Shown here one piece after another: positions 44,112-53,234 of a stretch of 64,000 bases of DNA (within the stretch, counting starts at the first letter, position 1; each line of letters opens with the position of its first letter). Both the position numbers and the translations under genes were made by a program. This DNA comes from Streptomyces sp. Sge12 (GTDB lineage: Bacteria; Actinomycetota; Actinomycetes; Streptomycetales; Streptomycetaceae). The stretch is from assembly GCF_002080455.1 (NCBI RefSeq), contig NZ_CP020555.1, positions 3,100,001-3,164,000 of the forward strand. The letters are read 5' to 3'. The notes beneath the pieces were generated by a model that was not told the DNA's origin, searched no databases, and saw only the letters and a list, made by a program, of their open reading frames with translations.

Positions 44112-45362
44112 TCAGACTGCCCCGGACTGCTGGCTCATCACCTTGTAGCCGGCGCCGTGCAGGGAGCGCGCGACTTCCGCGCAGTGCTCCGGGCCCTTGG
44201 TCTCCAGGTGCAGCTCCACCTCCACCTCCGTGAGCCCCAGCCGCGGATCCGTCCGCACATGGCTCACGTCCAACACGTTCGCATCCACCACTGACAACAC
44301 CGCCAGGAGCCCGGCCAGCGCCCCGGGCCGGTCGGCCACGCGCAGCCGCAGGGACAGGTACCGGCCCGCCGCCGCCATACCGTGGCGCAGGATCCGCTGG
44401 AGCAGCAGCGGGTCGACGTTCCCACCGGACAGGACGGCCACCACCGGGCCGCCGCCGTACAGTTCGGGCTCGCTGAGCAGGGCCGCGACCGGGCTGCACC
44501 CGGCCGGTTCGACGACCAGCTTGGCCCGCTCCAGACACAGCAGCAGGGCGCTGGAGAGGGCGTCCTCGGAAACCGTACGCACGTCGTCGATGAGCTCACC
44601 AATGATTTTGAAGGGGACGTCGCCGGGGCGCCCGACCTTGATTCCGTCGGCCATCGTGATCGGGTCGTCGATCGAGACGGGGTGCCCGACCTTGAGCGAG
44701 GGCGGGTACGCGGCCGCGCCCGCCGCCTGCACCCCGATGATCCGGACGTCCGGTCGCAGCGCCTTCACGGCGACCGCGACCCCGGCCGCGAGCCCGCCGC
44801 CGCCGATCCCGACCAGGATGGTCCGCACCTCCGGGCACTGCTCCAGGATCTCCAGGCCGACCGTGCCCTGGCCCGCGATGATGTCGCGGTGGTCGAAGGG
44901 GTGGATGAACACCGCGCCGGTGCGGTCCGCGTACTCCTGGGCGGCCGCGAGGGTCTCGTCGACGACCTGCCCGTGCATGCGCACCTCGGCGCCGTACTCC
45001 TGGGTCGCGGCCACCTTCGGCAGCGGCGCCCCGACCGGCATGAACACGGTGGAGCGGACCCCGAGGAGGGAGGAGGCCAGGGCCACGCCCTGGGCGTGGT
45101 TGCCCGCGCTGGCGGCGACGACGCCGGCGGCCCGCTGCTCGGGGCGCAGGCCCGAGATGCGTACGTAGGCGCCGCGGAGCTTGAAGGAGCCGGTGCGCTG
45201 GAGGTTCTCGCACTTGAGGTGGACCGGCGAGCCGGTGAGGGCGGAGAGGTGCCGGCTGCCCTCCATCGCGGTGACCCGGGAGACACCGGAGAGCATCTTC
45301 TGGGCCCCCCGGATGTCGTCGAGGATGACCTGCGGAACGGGCTGGGGCACGCGGTAGTTCAT
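44112..45362 (-). CDS. ilvA: Threonine ammonia-lyase (threonine dehydratase)
   Basis: A 416-residue PLP enzyme making 2-oxobutyrate and ammonia from L-threonine. Fold-type II features: PLP lysine in RTGSFKLRGAYVR (about 58), the Asn motif ASAGNHAQGVA, and the phosphate loop GIGGGGLAAG. One ACT-like domain (about 335-416, LRLRVADRPGALAGLLAVLS) suggests amino-acid feedback. The start at 45362 matches the family; frames continue upstream without similarity. It may be biosynthetic (IlvA) or catabolic (TdcB-like); one short ACT domain fits the latter as well. Confidence 0.9.
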   Translation of the reverse strand: MNYRVPQPVPQVILDDIRGAQKMLSGVSRVTAMEGSRHLSALTGSPVHLKCENLQRTGSFKLRGAYVRISGLRPEQRAAGVVAASAGNHAQGVALASSLLGVRSTVFMPVGAPLPKVAATQEYGAEVRMHGQVVDETLAAAQEYADRTGAVFIHPFDHRDIIAGQGTVGLEILEQCPEVRTILVGIGGGGLAAGVAVAVKALRPDVRIIGVQAAGAAAYPPSLKVGHPVSIDDPITMADGIKVGRPGDVPFKIIGELIDDVRTVSEDALSSALLLCLERAKLVVEPAGCSPVAALLSEPELYGGGPVVAVLSGGNVDPLLLQRILRHGMAAAGRYLSLRLRVADRPGALAGLLAVLSVVDANVLDVSHVRTDPRLGLTEVEVELHLETKGPEHCAEVARSLHGAGYKVMSQQSGAV

Positions 45363-45436
45363 GCCGCCAGTCTCGCAGCCCGGGCGGGGGCCGGCCCGGG
45401 GCAGCGGATGGGCCGCCGCGCGGAGGCGCTCGGGCC

Positions 45437-45502
45437 GCGGGCGGACGACGCGAGGGATGCGGGCGGACGGCGCGAGGGGCGCGGGCGGACGGTGCGAGGG
45501 GC
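45437..45502. repeat. 22-bp tandem repeat, three copies
   Basis: GCGGGCGGACG begins at 45437, 45459 and 45481, each followed by a variant of (A/G)CGCGAGGG. It lies in the divergent gap between ilvA and the MarR gene. No gene is seen in the gap. Confidence 0.7.
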
Positions 45503-45643
45503 GATATCGCGCCATCCGGGATGCCTGCGCGACGCGCCCGTGAACCGGCCGTACCAGTTCTCGTACGAGGCGTACGGGCCGCCGCACGGCCGCGTACTCT
45601 GTCCCCCAACCTTGTCGGACCCACGCGAAGAGAGCCCACGGCC

Positions 45644-46165
45644 ATGCCTTCCATCCCGGCCAATTCCGATCTGCCCGCGGCGCCCGAGGCGCCCGCCGGA
45701 GCCGGTCTCCTCGACGCGCTCCAGCACCAGGTGGCGGTCTTCGCCCGCCGTGCCGAGCAGACCCGTCTGGGCGGCGTGGGCCAGGCCCGCAACTCGATGG
45801 ACCGTGCCGCCTACCTGCTGCTGAACCGGCTCGACCTGGAAGGCCCGATGGGCGTCAAGGCGCTCGCAGGCGGCATGGGGATCGACTCCTCCACCGTGAC
45901 CCGGCAGGTCGCGCCGCTGGTCGACAGCGGTCTGGTCAAGCGGACCTCGCACCCCGAGGACGGCCGGGCCGTGGTGCTCGCGCTCTCCCCGCGGGGGCTG
46001 GCCCGGCTGGAGGAGGTCCGTTCCTCGCGGCGCGAGCTGATGGCCCGGGTGACCGAGGACTGGAGCGAGGTCGAGCGCGAATCCTTCACCGGACTGCTGA
46101 CCCGCTTCAACCTGTCGCTGTCGGAGCTCATGGCGGCCGTGGCCGAAGCCGGTCCCGCCTCCTGA
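45644..46165 (+). CDS. MarR-family transcriptional regulator
   Basis: A 173-residue winged-helix repressor. The dimerisation helix (LLDALQHQVAVFARRAEQTR) precedes the HTH (GVKALAGGMGIDSSTVTRQV) and the wing with the Asp/Arg motif HPEDGRAVVLALSPRGLA (about 106-123). Start MPSIPANSD at 45644; only a weak GAAGAGAG site lies upstream. Divergent from ilvA. The target is unknown. Confidence 0.87.
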   Translation: MPSIPANSDLPAAPEAPAGAGLLDALQHQVAVFARRAEQTRLGGVGQARNSMDRAAYLLLNRLDLEGPMGVKALAGGMGIDSSTVTRQVAPLVDSGLVKRTSHPEDGRAVVLALSPRGLARLEEVRSSRRELMARVTEDWSEVERESFTGLLTRFNLSLSELMAAVAEAGPAS

Positions 46166-46213
46166 GCGGAGTCCGTCCGTCCTCTTGACCTGGGCCGCCC
46201 CGCTGCCCGCACT

Positions 46214-46645
46214 ATGTGGACTATGCGGGTGGTTGATCAACAGGCGGGCTCCTACGCGGAGTTCGAAGCCTTCGTCGCGGGCGCGGCAGGGCGGCTCCTG
46301 CATGTCGCGGTACTGCTCACCGGTGAACCGGAAGCGGCCCGCCGGCTGCTCGCGGGCGCGCTGGCCCGGACGTACGCGAACTGGCGCCGGCTGCGCGCGG
46401 ACGATCCGTACGACTACACCCGCCAGGAACTGTGCACCGCCTTCGCCCGCACCGGCTGGCGCCACCACGGGGGCGCCGGGGTACTGGCGCGGCTGAGCCC
46501 GCCGGAACGGCTCGTCCTCGTCCTGCGGCTCTACGAAGGGGTCGCGGAGGAGGTCACGGCGGCGCAACTGGGAATGCCGGTCGAGCGGGTCCGGGTGCTG
46601 TGCAACCGGGCCGTGGCGGCGCTGCGATCCCGGGAGGCGGCGTGA
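46214..46645 (+). CDS. Sigma-70-like HTH protein (ECF sigma-like)
   Basis: A 143-residue protein with the outline of a small ECF sigma factor: a region-2-like helix segment (FEAFVAGAAGRLLHVAVLLT; LARTYANWRRLR) and a region-4-like HTH (LSPPERLVLVLRLYEGVAEE, VTAAQLGMPVERVRVLCNRA). The region-2 core that contacts -10 DNA looks degenerate, so promoter recognition is doubtful. Start ATG 46214 or 46223; no ribosome site. It overlaps the next gene by 4 bases, like sigma/anti-sigma pairs. Confidence 0.75.
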   Translation: MWTMRVVDQQAGSYAEFEAFVAGAAGRLLHVAVLLTGEPEAARRLLAGALARTYANWRRLRADDPYDYTRQELCTAFARTGWRHHGGAGVLARLSPPERLVLVLRLYEGVAEEVTAAQLGMPVERVRVLCNRAVAALRSREAA

Positions 46646-46896
46646 GCGGGATTCCGGACCGGAAAGAAGCCCAGATCAGGCACCTGCTGGAGGGGCCGTA
46701 CCCGGTGGTGCCGGCCGGGCTCGCGGCGGGTGCGGCGGCCCGGGGCGACCGGCTGCTGCGGCGCCGGCGGGCGCTGCGGAGGTTCGGCTGGGCGGTGCTC
46801 TTCGCTGCCGCGGTGGCCTTCGTGGTGTGGGCCTCGCTGACCCGCCCCTGGGCCGGCCCCCCGAGCGGCGTCTCCCCACCCCTGGAGGGCTGGTAG
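46642..46896 (+). CDS. Small membrane partner of the sigma-like protein (84 aa)
   Basis: An 84-residue protein: about 50 cytosolic residues (RKEAQIRHLLEGPYPVVPAG, then RRRRALRR), one membrane helix (about 52-70, GWAVLFAAAVAFVVWASL) and a short Pro/Gly tail. GTG start overlaps the sigma-like stop (GTGA). No zinc anti-sigma motif is seen. A regulator role is inferred from gene order. Confidence 0.65.
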   Translation: MSGIPDRKEAQIRHLLEGPYPVVPAGLAAGAAARGDRLLRRRRALRRFGWAVLFAAAVAFVVWASLTRPWAGPPSGVSPPLEGW

Positions 46897-46940
46897 CCCC
46901 ACCTTCAGCCTCGCCGGGGGCCATATCCAGCCCGCCGGGG

Positions 46941-47062
46941 CCATTCCAGCCTCGCCGGCGTTTGAGGCGCGGGGTCTGGGGCGGCGCCCCAGGAAACCCG
47001 GCTCCGCCGGGCACCGGGCTCCGCCCGGGCCCGCGCCTCAAACGCCGGCGAGGCTGGAATGG
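46941..47062. repeat. Streptomyces-type intergenic palindrome (CAGCCTCGCCGGCGTTTGAG family)
   Basis: CCAGCCTCGCCGGCGTTTGA and following bases (46946-46973) return inverted at about 47032-47056, with inner hairpins between. From general experience this motif recurs in many Streptomyces genomes between convergent genes. Partial copies of its start lie at 46903-46930. It probably terminates both the 84-residue gene and metB. Confidence 0.75.
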
Positions 47063-47123
47063 GCCGGCCAACCGGGATGGCGGGGCCCCCGCCGCGTGGG
47101 TGGGGCCCCGCCGCGACGGTCGC

Positions 47124-48281
47124 TCAGCCCAGGGCCTGGGTCAGGTCCGCCACGAGGTCGTCGGCGTTCTCGATGCCGACCGACAGGCGGATCAGGTCCG
47201 CCGGGACCTCCAGCGCCGAGCCGGCCACCGACGCGTGCGTCATGCGGCCCGGGTGCTCGATCAGGGACTCGACGCCGCCCAGGGACTCGGCCAGGGTGAA
47301 GATCTTGGTGCGGCCGCAGACCGCCACGGCCTCTTCCTCGCCGCCGGCGACCTGGAAGGAGATCATCCCGCCGAAGTTGCGCATCTGCTTGGCGGCAACC
47401 TCGTGGCCCGGGTGCTCGGGCAGGCCCGGGTAGAGGACCTTGGTGACCTTCGGGTGCCGCTTGAGCACCTCGACGATCTTGCCCGCGTTCTCCGCGTGCC
47501 GGTCCATGCGCACGGCCAGGGTCTTGATGCCCCGCAGCACGACCCAGGAGTCGAACGGGCCGGCGACCGCGCCCATCGCGTTCTGGTGGTAGGCCAGCTC
47601 CTCGCCCAGCGCCGCGTCCGCGGCGACCAGCGCGCCGCCGACCACGTCGGAGTGCCCGCCCATGTACTTGGTCAGCGAGTGCACGACCACGTCCGCACCC
47701 AGCGCCAGGGGCTGCTGGAGGTAGGGCGAGGCGAAGGTGTTGTCCACGACCAGCTTGGCGCCGGCCGACCGCGCGATGTCGGCGACCACGGCGATGTCGG
47801 TGATGCCGAGCAGCGGGTTGGAGGGGGTCTCGACCCAGATGACCTTCGTCTTCGGGGTGAGGGCCGCCCGCACGGACTCCGGGTCGGAGGTGTCGGCCAC
47901 CGACCACTCCACGCCCCAGCGGGAGACGACCTTCGCGAAGAGGCGGAAGGTTCCGCCGTACGCGTCGTTCGGGATGACCACGTGGTCCCCCGGCGCGAGC
48001 AGCGTGCGCAGCAGGCAGTCCTCGGCGGCCAGGCCGGACGCGAAGGCGAGGCCGCGACGGCCGCCCTCCAGGGCCGCGAGGTTCTCCTCCAGCGCGGTCC
48101 GGGTCGGGTTCGCGCTGCGGCTGTACTCGTAGCCGCCGCGGAGTCCTCCGACGCCGTCCTGCTTATAGGTGGAAACCTGGTAGATCGGGGGTACCACCGC
48201 GCCGGTCTGCGGGTCCGCCGTGTTGCCCGCGTGGATCGCGCGGGTCTCGAAGCTCTGGTGCTCGTGGCTGTCGTCGCTCAT
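47124..48281 (-). CDS. metB: Cystathionine gamma-synthase
   Basis: A 385-residue PLP enzyme of the Cys/Met metabolism family. PLP lysine is in HSLTKYMGGHSDVVGG (about residue 206). Others: SRSANPTRTALEENLAALEG, GLAFASGLAAEDCLL, VDNTFASPYLQQPLALGAD, and ESLGGVESLIEHPGRMTHAS near the end. It condenses an activated homoserine (acetyl or succinyl) with cysteine. Family members with gamma-lyase activity look similar, so the direction of flux is assumed from the typical annotation. The gene is monocistronic, ending at an intergenic palindrome. Confidence 0.92.
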   Translation of the reverse strand: MSDDSHEHQSFETRAIHAGNTADPQTGAVVPPIYQVSTYKQDGVGGLRGGYEYSRSANPTRTALEENLAALEGGRRGLAFASGLAAEDCLLRTLLAPGDHVVIPNDAYGGTFRLFAKVVSRWGVEWSVADTSDPESVRAALTPKTKVIWVETPSNPLLGITDIAVVADIARSAGAKLVVDNTFASPYLQQPLALGADVVVHSLTKYMGGHSDVVGGALVAADAALGEELAYHQNAMGAVAGPFDSWVVLRGIKTLAVRMDRHAENAGKIVEVLKRHPKVTKVLYPGLPEHPGHEVAAKQMRNFGGMISFQVAGGEEEAVAVCGRTKIFTLAESLGGVESLIEHPGRMTHASVAGSALEVPADLIRLSVGIENADDLVADLTQALG

Positions 48282-48355
48282 GGTCCGATGCTATGCCCGC
48301 CCGCGGCCTGCACCCCTATTGGCCTGCTCCCCCCTCGGTCTGGTTCGCTGGAGGC

Positions 48356-49462
48356 ATGGAGATTCTGTGGTTCGTGTTCGCGATGCTCATGATCGTGTTC
48401 ATCGTCGGTCCGTACATCCGGCGCCGACGCGGCGGTATTCGCCTGGTCGCGCCGGGCAGCCCCGACGCCGCCGACCCGGCGAACTACGGATTCGACCGGC
48501 AGGAGGAGCTCGACATCCGGGTCCCCGGGCCCGACCAGGACCTGATGGACGCCCTCGACAACGTGCAGCGCACCGGACAGTGGCAGGCGGCCTCCCAACT
48601 GCTCGCCGGGACCCCGCGGGAGGGCGAGCGGCGCTGGCAGCGCGTACAGGCCTTCGGCGGTGCGGCGGCCCTGGAACTGTCGGCGCAGCCCGGTGTGGGC
48701 GCGCAGTGGCTGAAGGCGTGGCGGCTGGAGGCGGAGAAGGACCCGGGCGGCGCGCAGGTCCACGCGGAACTGCTGGTGCAGCAGGCGTGGCGGCACTCCG
48801 GCGGAGTCGGCTCCGAGGACCACCGGATCATCCTGGAGGAGGCGCGGGAGGCGTGCCGCAAGGCCGCGCTGCTCGCGCCGGGGGACCCGGTCCCGTACAT
48901 CACGGAACTGGCGATCGCGCGGGGACTGGCCTACCCGGAGCCGGAGTTCGACCAGCTGTGGGCGAAGGTCATCGACCGGGCCCCGGAGCACATGGGCGCC
49001 CATCTCGCGGCGCTGCACTACTGGGGTGCGCAGTGGCACGGCTCGCGGGAGAAGGCCGACGCCTTCGCGCACGCGGCCGCGGCCCGGGCGCCGCAGGGCT
49101 CGCTGCTGGCGGCCCTGCCGCTGTTCGCGCTGCGCGAGAACCAGCCGGACATCGTGCTGAGCCCGAGCTTCTACCGGAGCGCGGTCGTCACGCGGGCGGT
49201 GGAGGGCGCGCTGTACGCGGTGCACACGGCGCGGCAGGACGACCCGATGGTGGCGCACGTGCGGCACCTGCTGATGATGTTCCTCGTCTGCATGGAGCGG
49301 TGGGCGGAGGCGATGGAGCAGGTCCGGCACGTGGACGGGTACGTGGGCGCGCTGCCGTGGTCGGAGGCGGAGGACCCGGCCGCGGTGTACGCGGTGTACC
49401 GGGCGATGGCGGTGGCGGGGTACGAGGCGAACGGAGGGTCGCCGGCGACCCTGCCGGGGTAG
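48356..49462 (+). CDS. Membrane-anchored repeat-like protein, paralogue of the 51.3 kb gene
   Basis: A 368-residue protein. One N-terminal membrane helix (about 2-20, EILWFVFAMLMIVFIVGPYI) is followed by a helical domain. Shared with the protein at 51323-52462: DPVPYITELAIARGLAYPEP, LWAKVIDRAPEHMGAHL, ALHYWGAQWHGSREKADAFA and MEQVRHVDGYVGALPWS. No named family recognised. The ATG has TGGAGG 3-4 bases upstream. The gene is divergent from metB. The function is unknown. Confidence 0.75.
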   Translation: MEILWFVFAMLMIVFIVGPYIRRRRGGIRLVAPGSPDAADPANYGFDRQEELDIRVPGPDQDLMDALDNVQRTGQWQAASQLLAGTPREGERRWQRVQAFGGAAALELSAQPGVGAQWLKAWRLEAEKDPGGAQVHAELLVQQAWRHSGGVGSEDHRIILEEAREACRKAALLAPGDPVPYITELAIARGLAYPEPEFDQLWAKVIDRAPEHMGAHLAALHYWGAQWHGSREKADAFAHAAAARAPQGSLLAALPLFALRENQPDIVLSPSFYRSAVVTRAVEGALYAVHTARQDDPMVAHVRHLLMMFLVCMERWAEAMEQVRHVDGYVGALPWSEAEDPAAVYAVYRAMAVAGYEANGGSPATLPG

Positions 49463-49727
49463 CCCTCCGGGCGGAAGCCCTCCGGGCCGGTCTGCGGTCC
49501 GCGGGGCGGGCCTGCGGGGCGGGGGCCGTGGCGCCGGCCCGCGAGGCGGTGGCCGTGGCGGCGGGGCCGGGCCGCGGGTCCGGGTGGCGATCGGGGCCCC
49601 GGCTGAGCGGGGGGAACCTCGGGGAATAAGGTTGCTGTAAGTAATTACAGGCCGCATGATGCGGCGGTGGCCGTGGCCTTCTGCCTGCCACCCTTCTCTT
49701 TTCGTTCCCGTGGGGGGATCTGTCCAT

Positions 49728-51326
49728 ATGGGCGCATCACTGCGCGCCTTGCGCGCTCTCGTCCTGCTCGCAGGCTTCTACCTGCTCGGCGTGTTCCTGC
49801 TGGCCGCCCTCGGCGGCATCGACTACGCCGTCGTGACCACGCTGCACGGCCCGATCGTGGCCAAGCTGCTCCTCGCCTCCGTGGTCCTCACCGTCCCGAT
49901 CGTGCGCGGCATGTTCATGCTGCGCACCCCCAAGGGCGAGCCCCAGCCCGGCGTCACCGTCGGCGAGGCGCAGGAGCCCGAGCTGTGGGCGGTCGTGCGC
50001 GACATCGCGCAGCAGGTCGGCACCCGTGCCCCCGACGAGATCGTGCTGATCGACGAGGTGAACGCGGCCGTCGCCGAGGACGCGAAGCTGCTGGGTCTGC
50101 GGCCCGGCACCCGCCGCCTCTACCTCGGTCTGCCGCTGATGACGGGCCTGGACGAGATGCAGCTGCGCGCCGTGCTCGCCCACGAGATGGGTCACTACGC
50201 CAACTTCGACACCCGTCTCACGCCGCTGATCGCCCGCGGCCGCGCCCAGCTGATCCGCACCATCGGGTACTTCCACGAGCGCGCCGACAAGAAGGTCGCC
50301 AAGGAGCGCGCGAAGCAGGAGCGCAAGGACGAGAAGCGGATCGCCAAGGGCAAGAAGGCCAAGGGCGTCGACACCGCGGGCGAGGGCGCGATGTACCGCG
50401 CCATGGCCAAGATCTACATCGCGTACGGCAACTTCTACATGCGGGCCACCCGCTCCACCTCCCGCCGCCAGGAGCTCGCCGCCGACCTCGCGTCGGTCCG
50501 CGTCGCCGGCCGCGACTCCGCCGCCTCCGCGCTGCGCGAGCTGAACGCCCTCGACTCGGCGCACGACTTCTACATGGGCTCGTACGCCACCCTCGGCGTC
50601 GGCGCCGGTCTGCTGCCCCGCCCGGGCGAGGTCTTCGGCGGGCTGCGCCGGCTCCTGGACGCGCGCTCGGCCGATCTGGACGAGCTGCGCCGGGAACTGT
50701 CGACGGAGCCCACCTCCCCCTACGACTCCCACCCCGCGCTCGCCGAGCGCGTGGCCCGTATCGAGGCGCTGCCCGACGACGGCCGCGGCGGGCAGGCCGC
50801 CCGCCCGGCCCTGGAGCTGCTGGCCGACGCCGGTGCGGCGCTGGCCGCGCTGGAGCAGGTCGTCCTCACCCCGGAGGCGCTCGCGCTAAAGCGGGTCGAC
50901 TGGGAGGACCTCGTCCACGAGTCCATGACGGTGTACGTCGGCCAGGGCGCGGAGGACATCCGCGAGGCCTTCGACGCCGAGGGCGCGGGCCCCGGGCTCG
51001 GCGCCGTGCTCGACGCGTTCGACGCCGACCCGGCGGTGCGCTGGCGGATCGCCGACCGCTTCCCGAAGTCCGAGGAGGCGGCGGCCGCCACCGGCCGCAC
51101 GGCCCGTGAGTTCGCCCGCCCGGTGGTCCGGCGCGCGCTGAACCAGCTGGTCACCGTCGAGCTGACGGCCCGCGGCGCCGCCCGCTGGCAGCTGTCGTGG
51201 TCCGACTCGGCGTTCGTGCGCTACCCGGCCGACGACTTCGAGGAGCGCCTCGGCCAGGCCCTGGACGCGGCCGTCGCGGACCTGCCGGACACCGAACCCC
51301 TGAGAAAGCTGGTGCTTGCCCCGTGA
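49728..51326 (+). CDS. M48-family membrane zinc metalloprotease
   Basis: A 532-residue protein. Two N-terminal membrane helices (about 5-30 and 42-62) are followed by an M48 peptidase domain with the zinc motif LAHEMGHYANF (about 150-160) and the third ligand in SRRQELAADLASVRVAGRD (about 248-266). The C-terminal half (about 330-532) is a helical domain of unknown role. A Lys/Glu-rich insert (KKVAKERAKQERKDEKRIAK) lies between. HtpX-like proteins remove damaged membrane proteins. The start at 49728 has GGGGGAT upstream. The stop overlaps the next gene by 4 bases. Confidence 0.87.
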   Translation: MGASLRALRALVLLAGFYLLGVFLLAALGGIDYAVVTTLHGPIVAKLLLASVVLTVPIVRGMFMLRTPKGEPQPGVTVGEAQEPELWAVVRDIAQQVGTRAPDEIVLIDEVNAAVAEDAKLLGLRPGTRRLYLGLPLMTGLDEMQLRAVLAHEMGHYANFDTRLTPLIARGRAQLIRTIGYFHERADKKVAKERAKQERKDEKRIAKGKKAKGVDTAGEGAMYRAMAKIYIAYGNFYMRATRSTSRRQELAADLASVRVAGRDSAASALRELNALDSAHDFYMGSYATLGVGAGLLPRPGEVFGGLRRLLDARSADLDELRRELSTEPTSPYDSHPALAERVARIEALPDDGRGGQAARPALELLADAGAALAALEQVVLTPEALALKRVDWEDLVHESMTVYVGQGAEDIREAFDAEGAGPGLGAVLDAFDADPAVRWRIADRFPKSEEAAAATGRTAREFARPVVRRALNQLVTVELTARGAARWQLSWSDSAFVRYPADDFEERLGQALDAAVADLPDTEPLRKLVLAP

Positions 51327-52462
51327 TCGGCCTCTACATCCTGGGCGCCGTGCTGCTGTTCGGCGCGTTCAAGTTCCTGCGCGGCGTCTACTACATCCGC
51401 AAGGCGAAGGCCCTGGAAGCCGAGATCGGCACGCTGAACGCCGGTACCGAGGCGGTCGAGGCCGAGCAGAAGTCGGAGAAGGCGGCCGCGGTCGTCGCGC
51501 TGGGCTTCGTGGCGGAGGCCGACCTCGACACCGAGAACCCGGCTCCGGTGCCGCCGGAGCGGACCGCCGTCCTGGACGCGGTCCGGGCGGGCGACTGGGA
51601 GGCGGGAGCCGCGTACATCGAGGCCGCGGGGAAGGACTGGCAGGAGCGCATGGAGCGGGTCCGCCCGCTGGCCGAGGCGGCCGCCGAGGACGATGCGTGG
51701 CTGCTGGCCTGGCGTGCGGCGCGGCCCTCGGACCCGACGGCCGCGCTGGTCGACGCCGACACCGCGATCATGGTGGCGTGGAACGTGCGCGGCAGCCAGT
51801 CCGGCAGCCGCACCACGCAGGAGCAGTTCCGGCTCTTCCGTGATCTGCTGGTCAAGGCACAGGAGGTCGCGCACGAGGCCCAGCGCCTCGCCGACCCGGC
51901 GGACCCGACCCCGTACATCGTGGAGCAGCCCATCGGTCAGGGCCTGGGCTACTCGCACGAGCGGTACGGCGAGCTGTGGGCGCAGATCGTCGAGCGCGAC
52001 CCGAAGGTGCTGTGGTCGCACATCAGCGGTCTGCAGTACTGGTGCCGGAAGTGGCGCGGTTCGCACGAGCTGGCGCTCGCCTTCGCGCGGGAGTCGGCGG
52101 CTGCCGGCGCGCCCGGCGACCTGCTGTCGCTGCTGCCGCTGATCGCGTACTTCGAGCAGGAGACGGACGAGGACGACCTGGCGGCCGAGACCTTCTTCAA
52201 GGAGCCGGAGATCGTCGCCGCGGTGGACGCGGCGCTGCTGGACCTGGCGGCGGCGGGCGACGACCACCCCGGGACGGCGCGGATCCGGCACATGCTGGCG
52301 TACCTGCTGTTCTGGCAGGACCGGGACGAGCAGGCGGTCGAGCAGTTCCGCCACATCGACGGGTACATCGGCTGTGTGCCGTGGTCGTACGCGAGCTCGC
52401 CGAAGAGCCGGTACCTGTACGCCCGGGACTGGGCGGTGGGCGTGACCACGCCGGGTCTCTGA
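51323..52462 (+). CDS. Membrane-anchored repeat-like protein coupled to the M48 protease
   Basis: A 379-residue paralogue of the 48.4 kb protein: one membrane helix (about 2-20), then helical repeats with [57 protein letters not shown] and [17 protein letters not shown]. The GTG start overlaps the protease stop (GTGA), so translation is coupled and the proteins may interact. Function unknown. A near-perfect hairpin follows the stop. Confidence 0.78.
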   Translation: MIGLYILGAVLLFGAFKFLRGVYYIRKAKALEAEIGTLNAGTEAVEAEQKSEKAAAVVALGFVAEADLDTENPAPVPPERTAVLDAVRAGDWEAGAAYIEAAGKDWQERMERVRPLAEAAAEDDAWLLAWRAARPSDPTAALVDADTAIMVAWNVRGSQSGSRTTQEQFRLFRDLLVKAQEVAHEAQRLADPADPTPYIVEQPIGQGLGYSHERYGELWAQIVERDPKVLWSHISGLQYWCRKWRGSHELALAFARESAAAGAPGDLLSLLPLIAYFEQETDEDDLAAETFFKEPEIVAAVDAALLDLAAAGDDHPGTARIRHMLAYLLFWQDRDEQAVEQFRHIDGYIGCVPWSYASSPKSRYLYARDWAVGVTTPGL

Positions 52463-52476
52463 CCGGTGGCGGCGGC

Positions 52477-52510
52477 GGAGGGCGGGTCGGGGAATCCCGG
52501 CCCGCCCTCC
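52477..52510 (+). terminator. Hairpin after the protease operon
   Basis: GGAGGGCGGGTCGGG (52477-52491) pairs with CCCGGCCCGCCCTCC (52496-52510), with one mismatch and a 4-base loop, 15 bases after the stop and before msrA. Confidence 0.7.
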
Positions 52511-52541
52511 GCACGTTGTCACTGCCACAAGGAGGGAATCC

Positions 52542-53204
52542 ATGTTCTCGTACCGCCGTACGCCCGAGCTGCCCACCCGCGAGGAGGCCCTGACGGGCCG
52601 CGCGGAACCGCTGTTCGCCGTTCCCGACCGGCACACCGTGCTGGGCAACCCGCTGTCCGGCCCCTACCCGGCGCACCTCGAGGTCGCCGACTTCGGCCTG
52701 GGCTGTTTCTGGGGCGCCGAGCGCAAGTTCTGGCAGACCCCCGGGGTGTGGACCACGCTGGCCGGCTATCAGGGCGGCTTCACGGAGAATCCGACCTACG
52801 AGGAGGTGTGCTCGGGGCTGACCGGCCACACCGAGGTCGTCCGGGTGGTCTTCGACCCGTCGCAGGTGTCCTACGCGGCGCTGCTGAAGCTGTTCTGGGA
52901 GTCCCACGACCCCACCCAGGGCTTCCGCCAGGGCAACGACGTGGGCACCCAGTACCGCTCGGCCGTATACACCCACTCCCCCGCCCAGCAGGCGACGGCG
53001 GAGGCCTCCCGGGCCGCCTACCAGCAGGTCCTGGCCTCCTCGGGCTACGGCCCGATCACCACGGCGGTCATGCCGGCGGCGGAGCGCCCCTTCTGGCCGG
53101 CGGAGGCCCACCACCAGCAGTACCTGGACAAGAACCCGGGCGGCTACTGCGGCATCGGCGGCACGGGCGTCTCCTGCCCGATCGGCGTGGCCGCCGCGGA
53201 GTGA
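52542..53204 (+). CDS. msrA: Peptide-methionine (S)-S-oxide reductase MsrA
   Basis: A 220-residue repair enzyme reducing methionine S-sulfoxide in proteins. The active-site motif [13 protein letters not shown] (Cys about 56) and [31 protein letters not shown] and [16 protein letters not shown] are typical; the last two Cys are the resolving residues. An N-terminal extension of about 45 residues matches the longer actinobacterial form. A clear AAGGAGG site precedes the ATG. Confidence 0.95.
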   Translation: MFSYRRTPELPTREEALTGRAEPLFAVPDRHTVLGNPLSGPYPAHLEVADFGLGCFWGAERKFWQTPGVWTTLAGYQGGFTENPTYEEVCSGLTGHTEVVRVVFDPSQVSYAALLKLFWESHDPTQGFRQGNDVGTQYRSAVYTHSPAQQATAEASRAAYQQVLASSGYGPITTAVMPAAERPFWPAEAHHQQYLDKNPGGYCGIGGTGVSCPIGVAAAE

Positions 53205-53234
53205 CCCGCCGGCCCGGGCACCGGCCGGCCGCGG

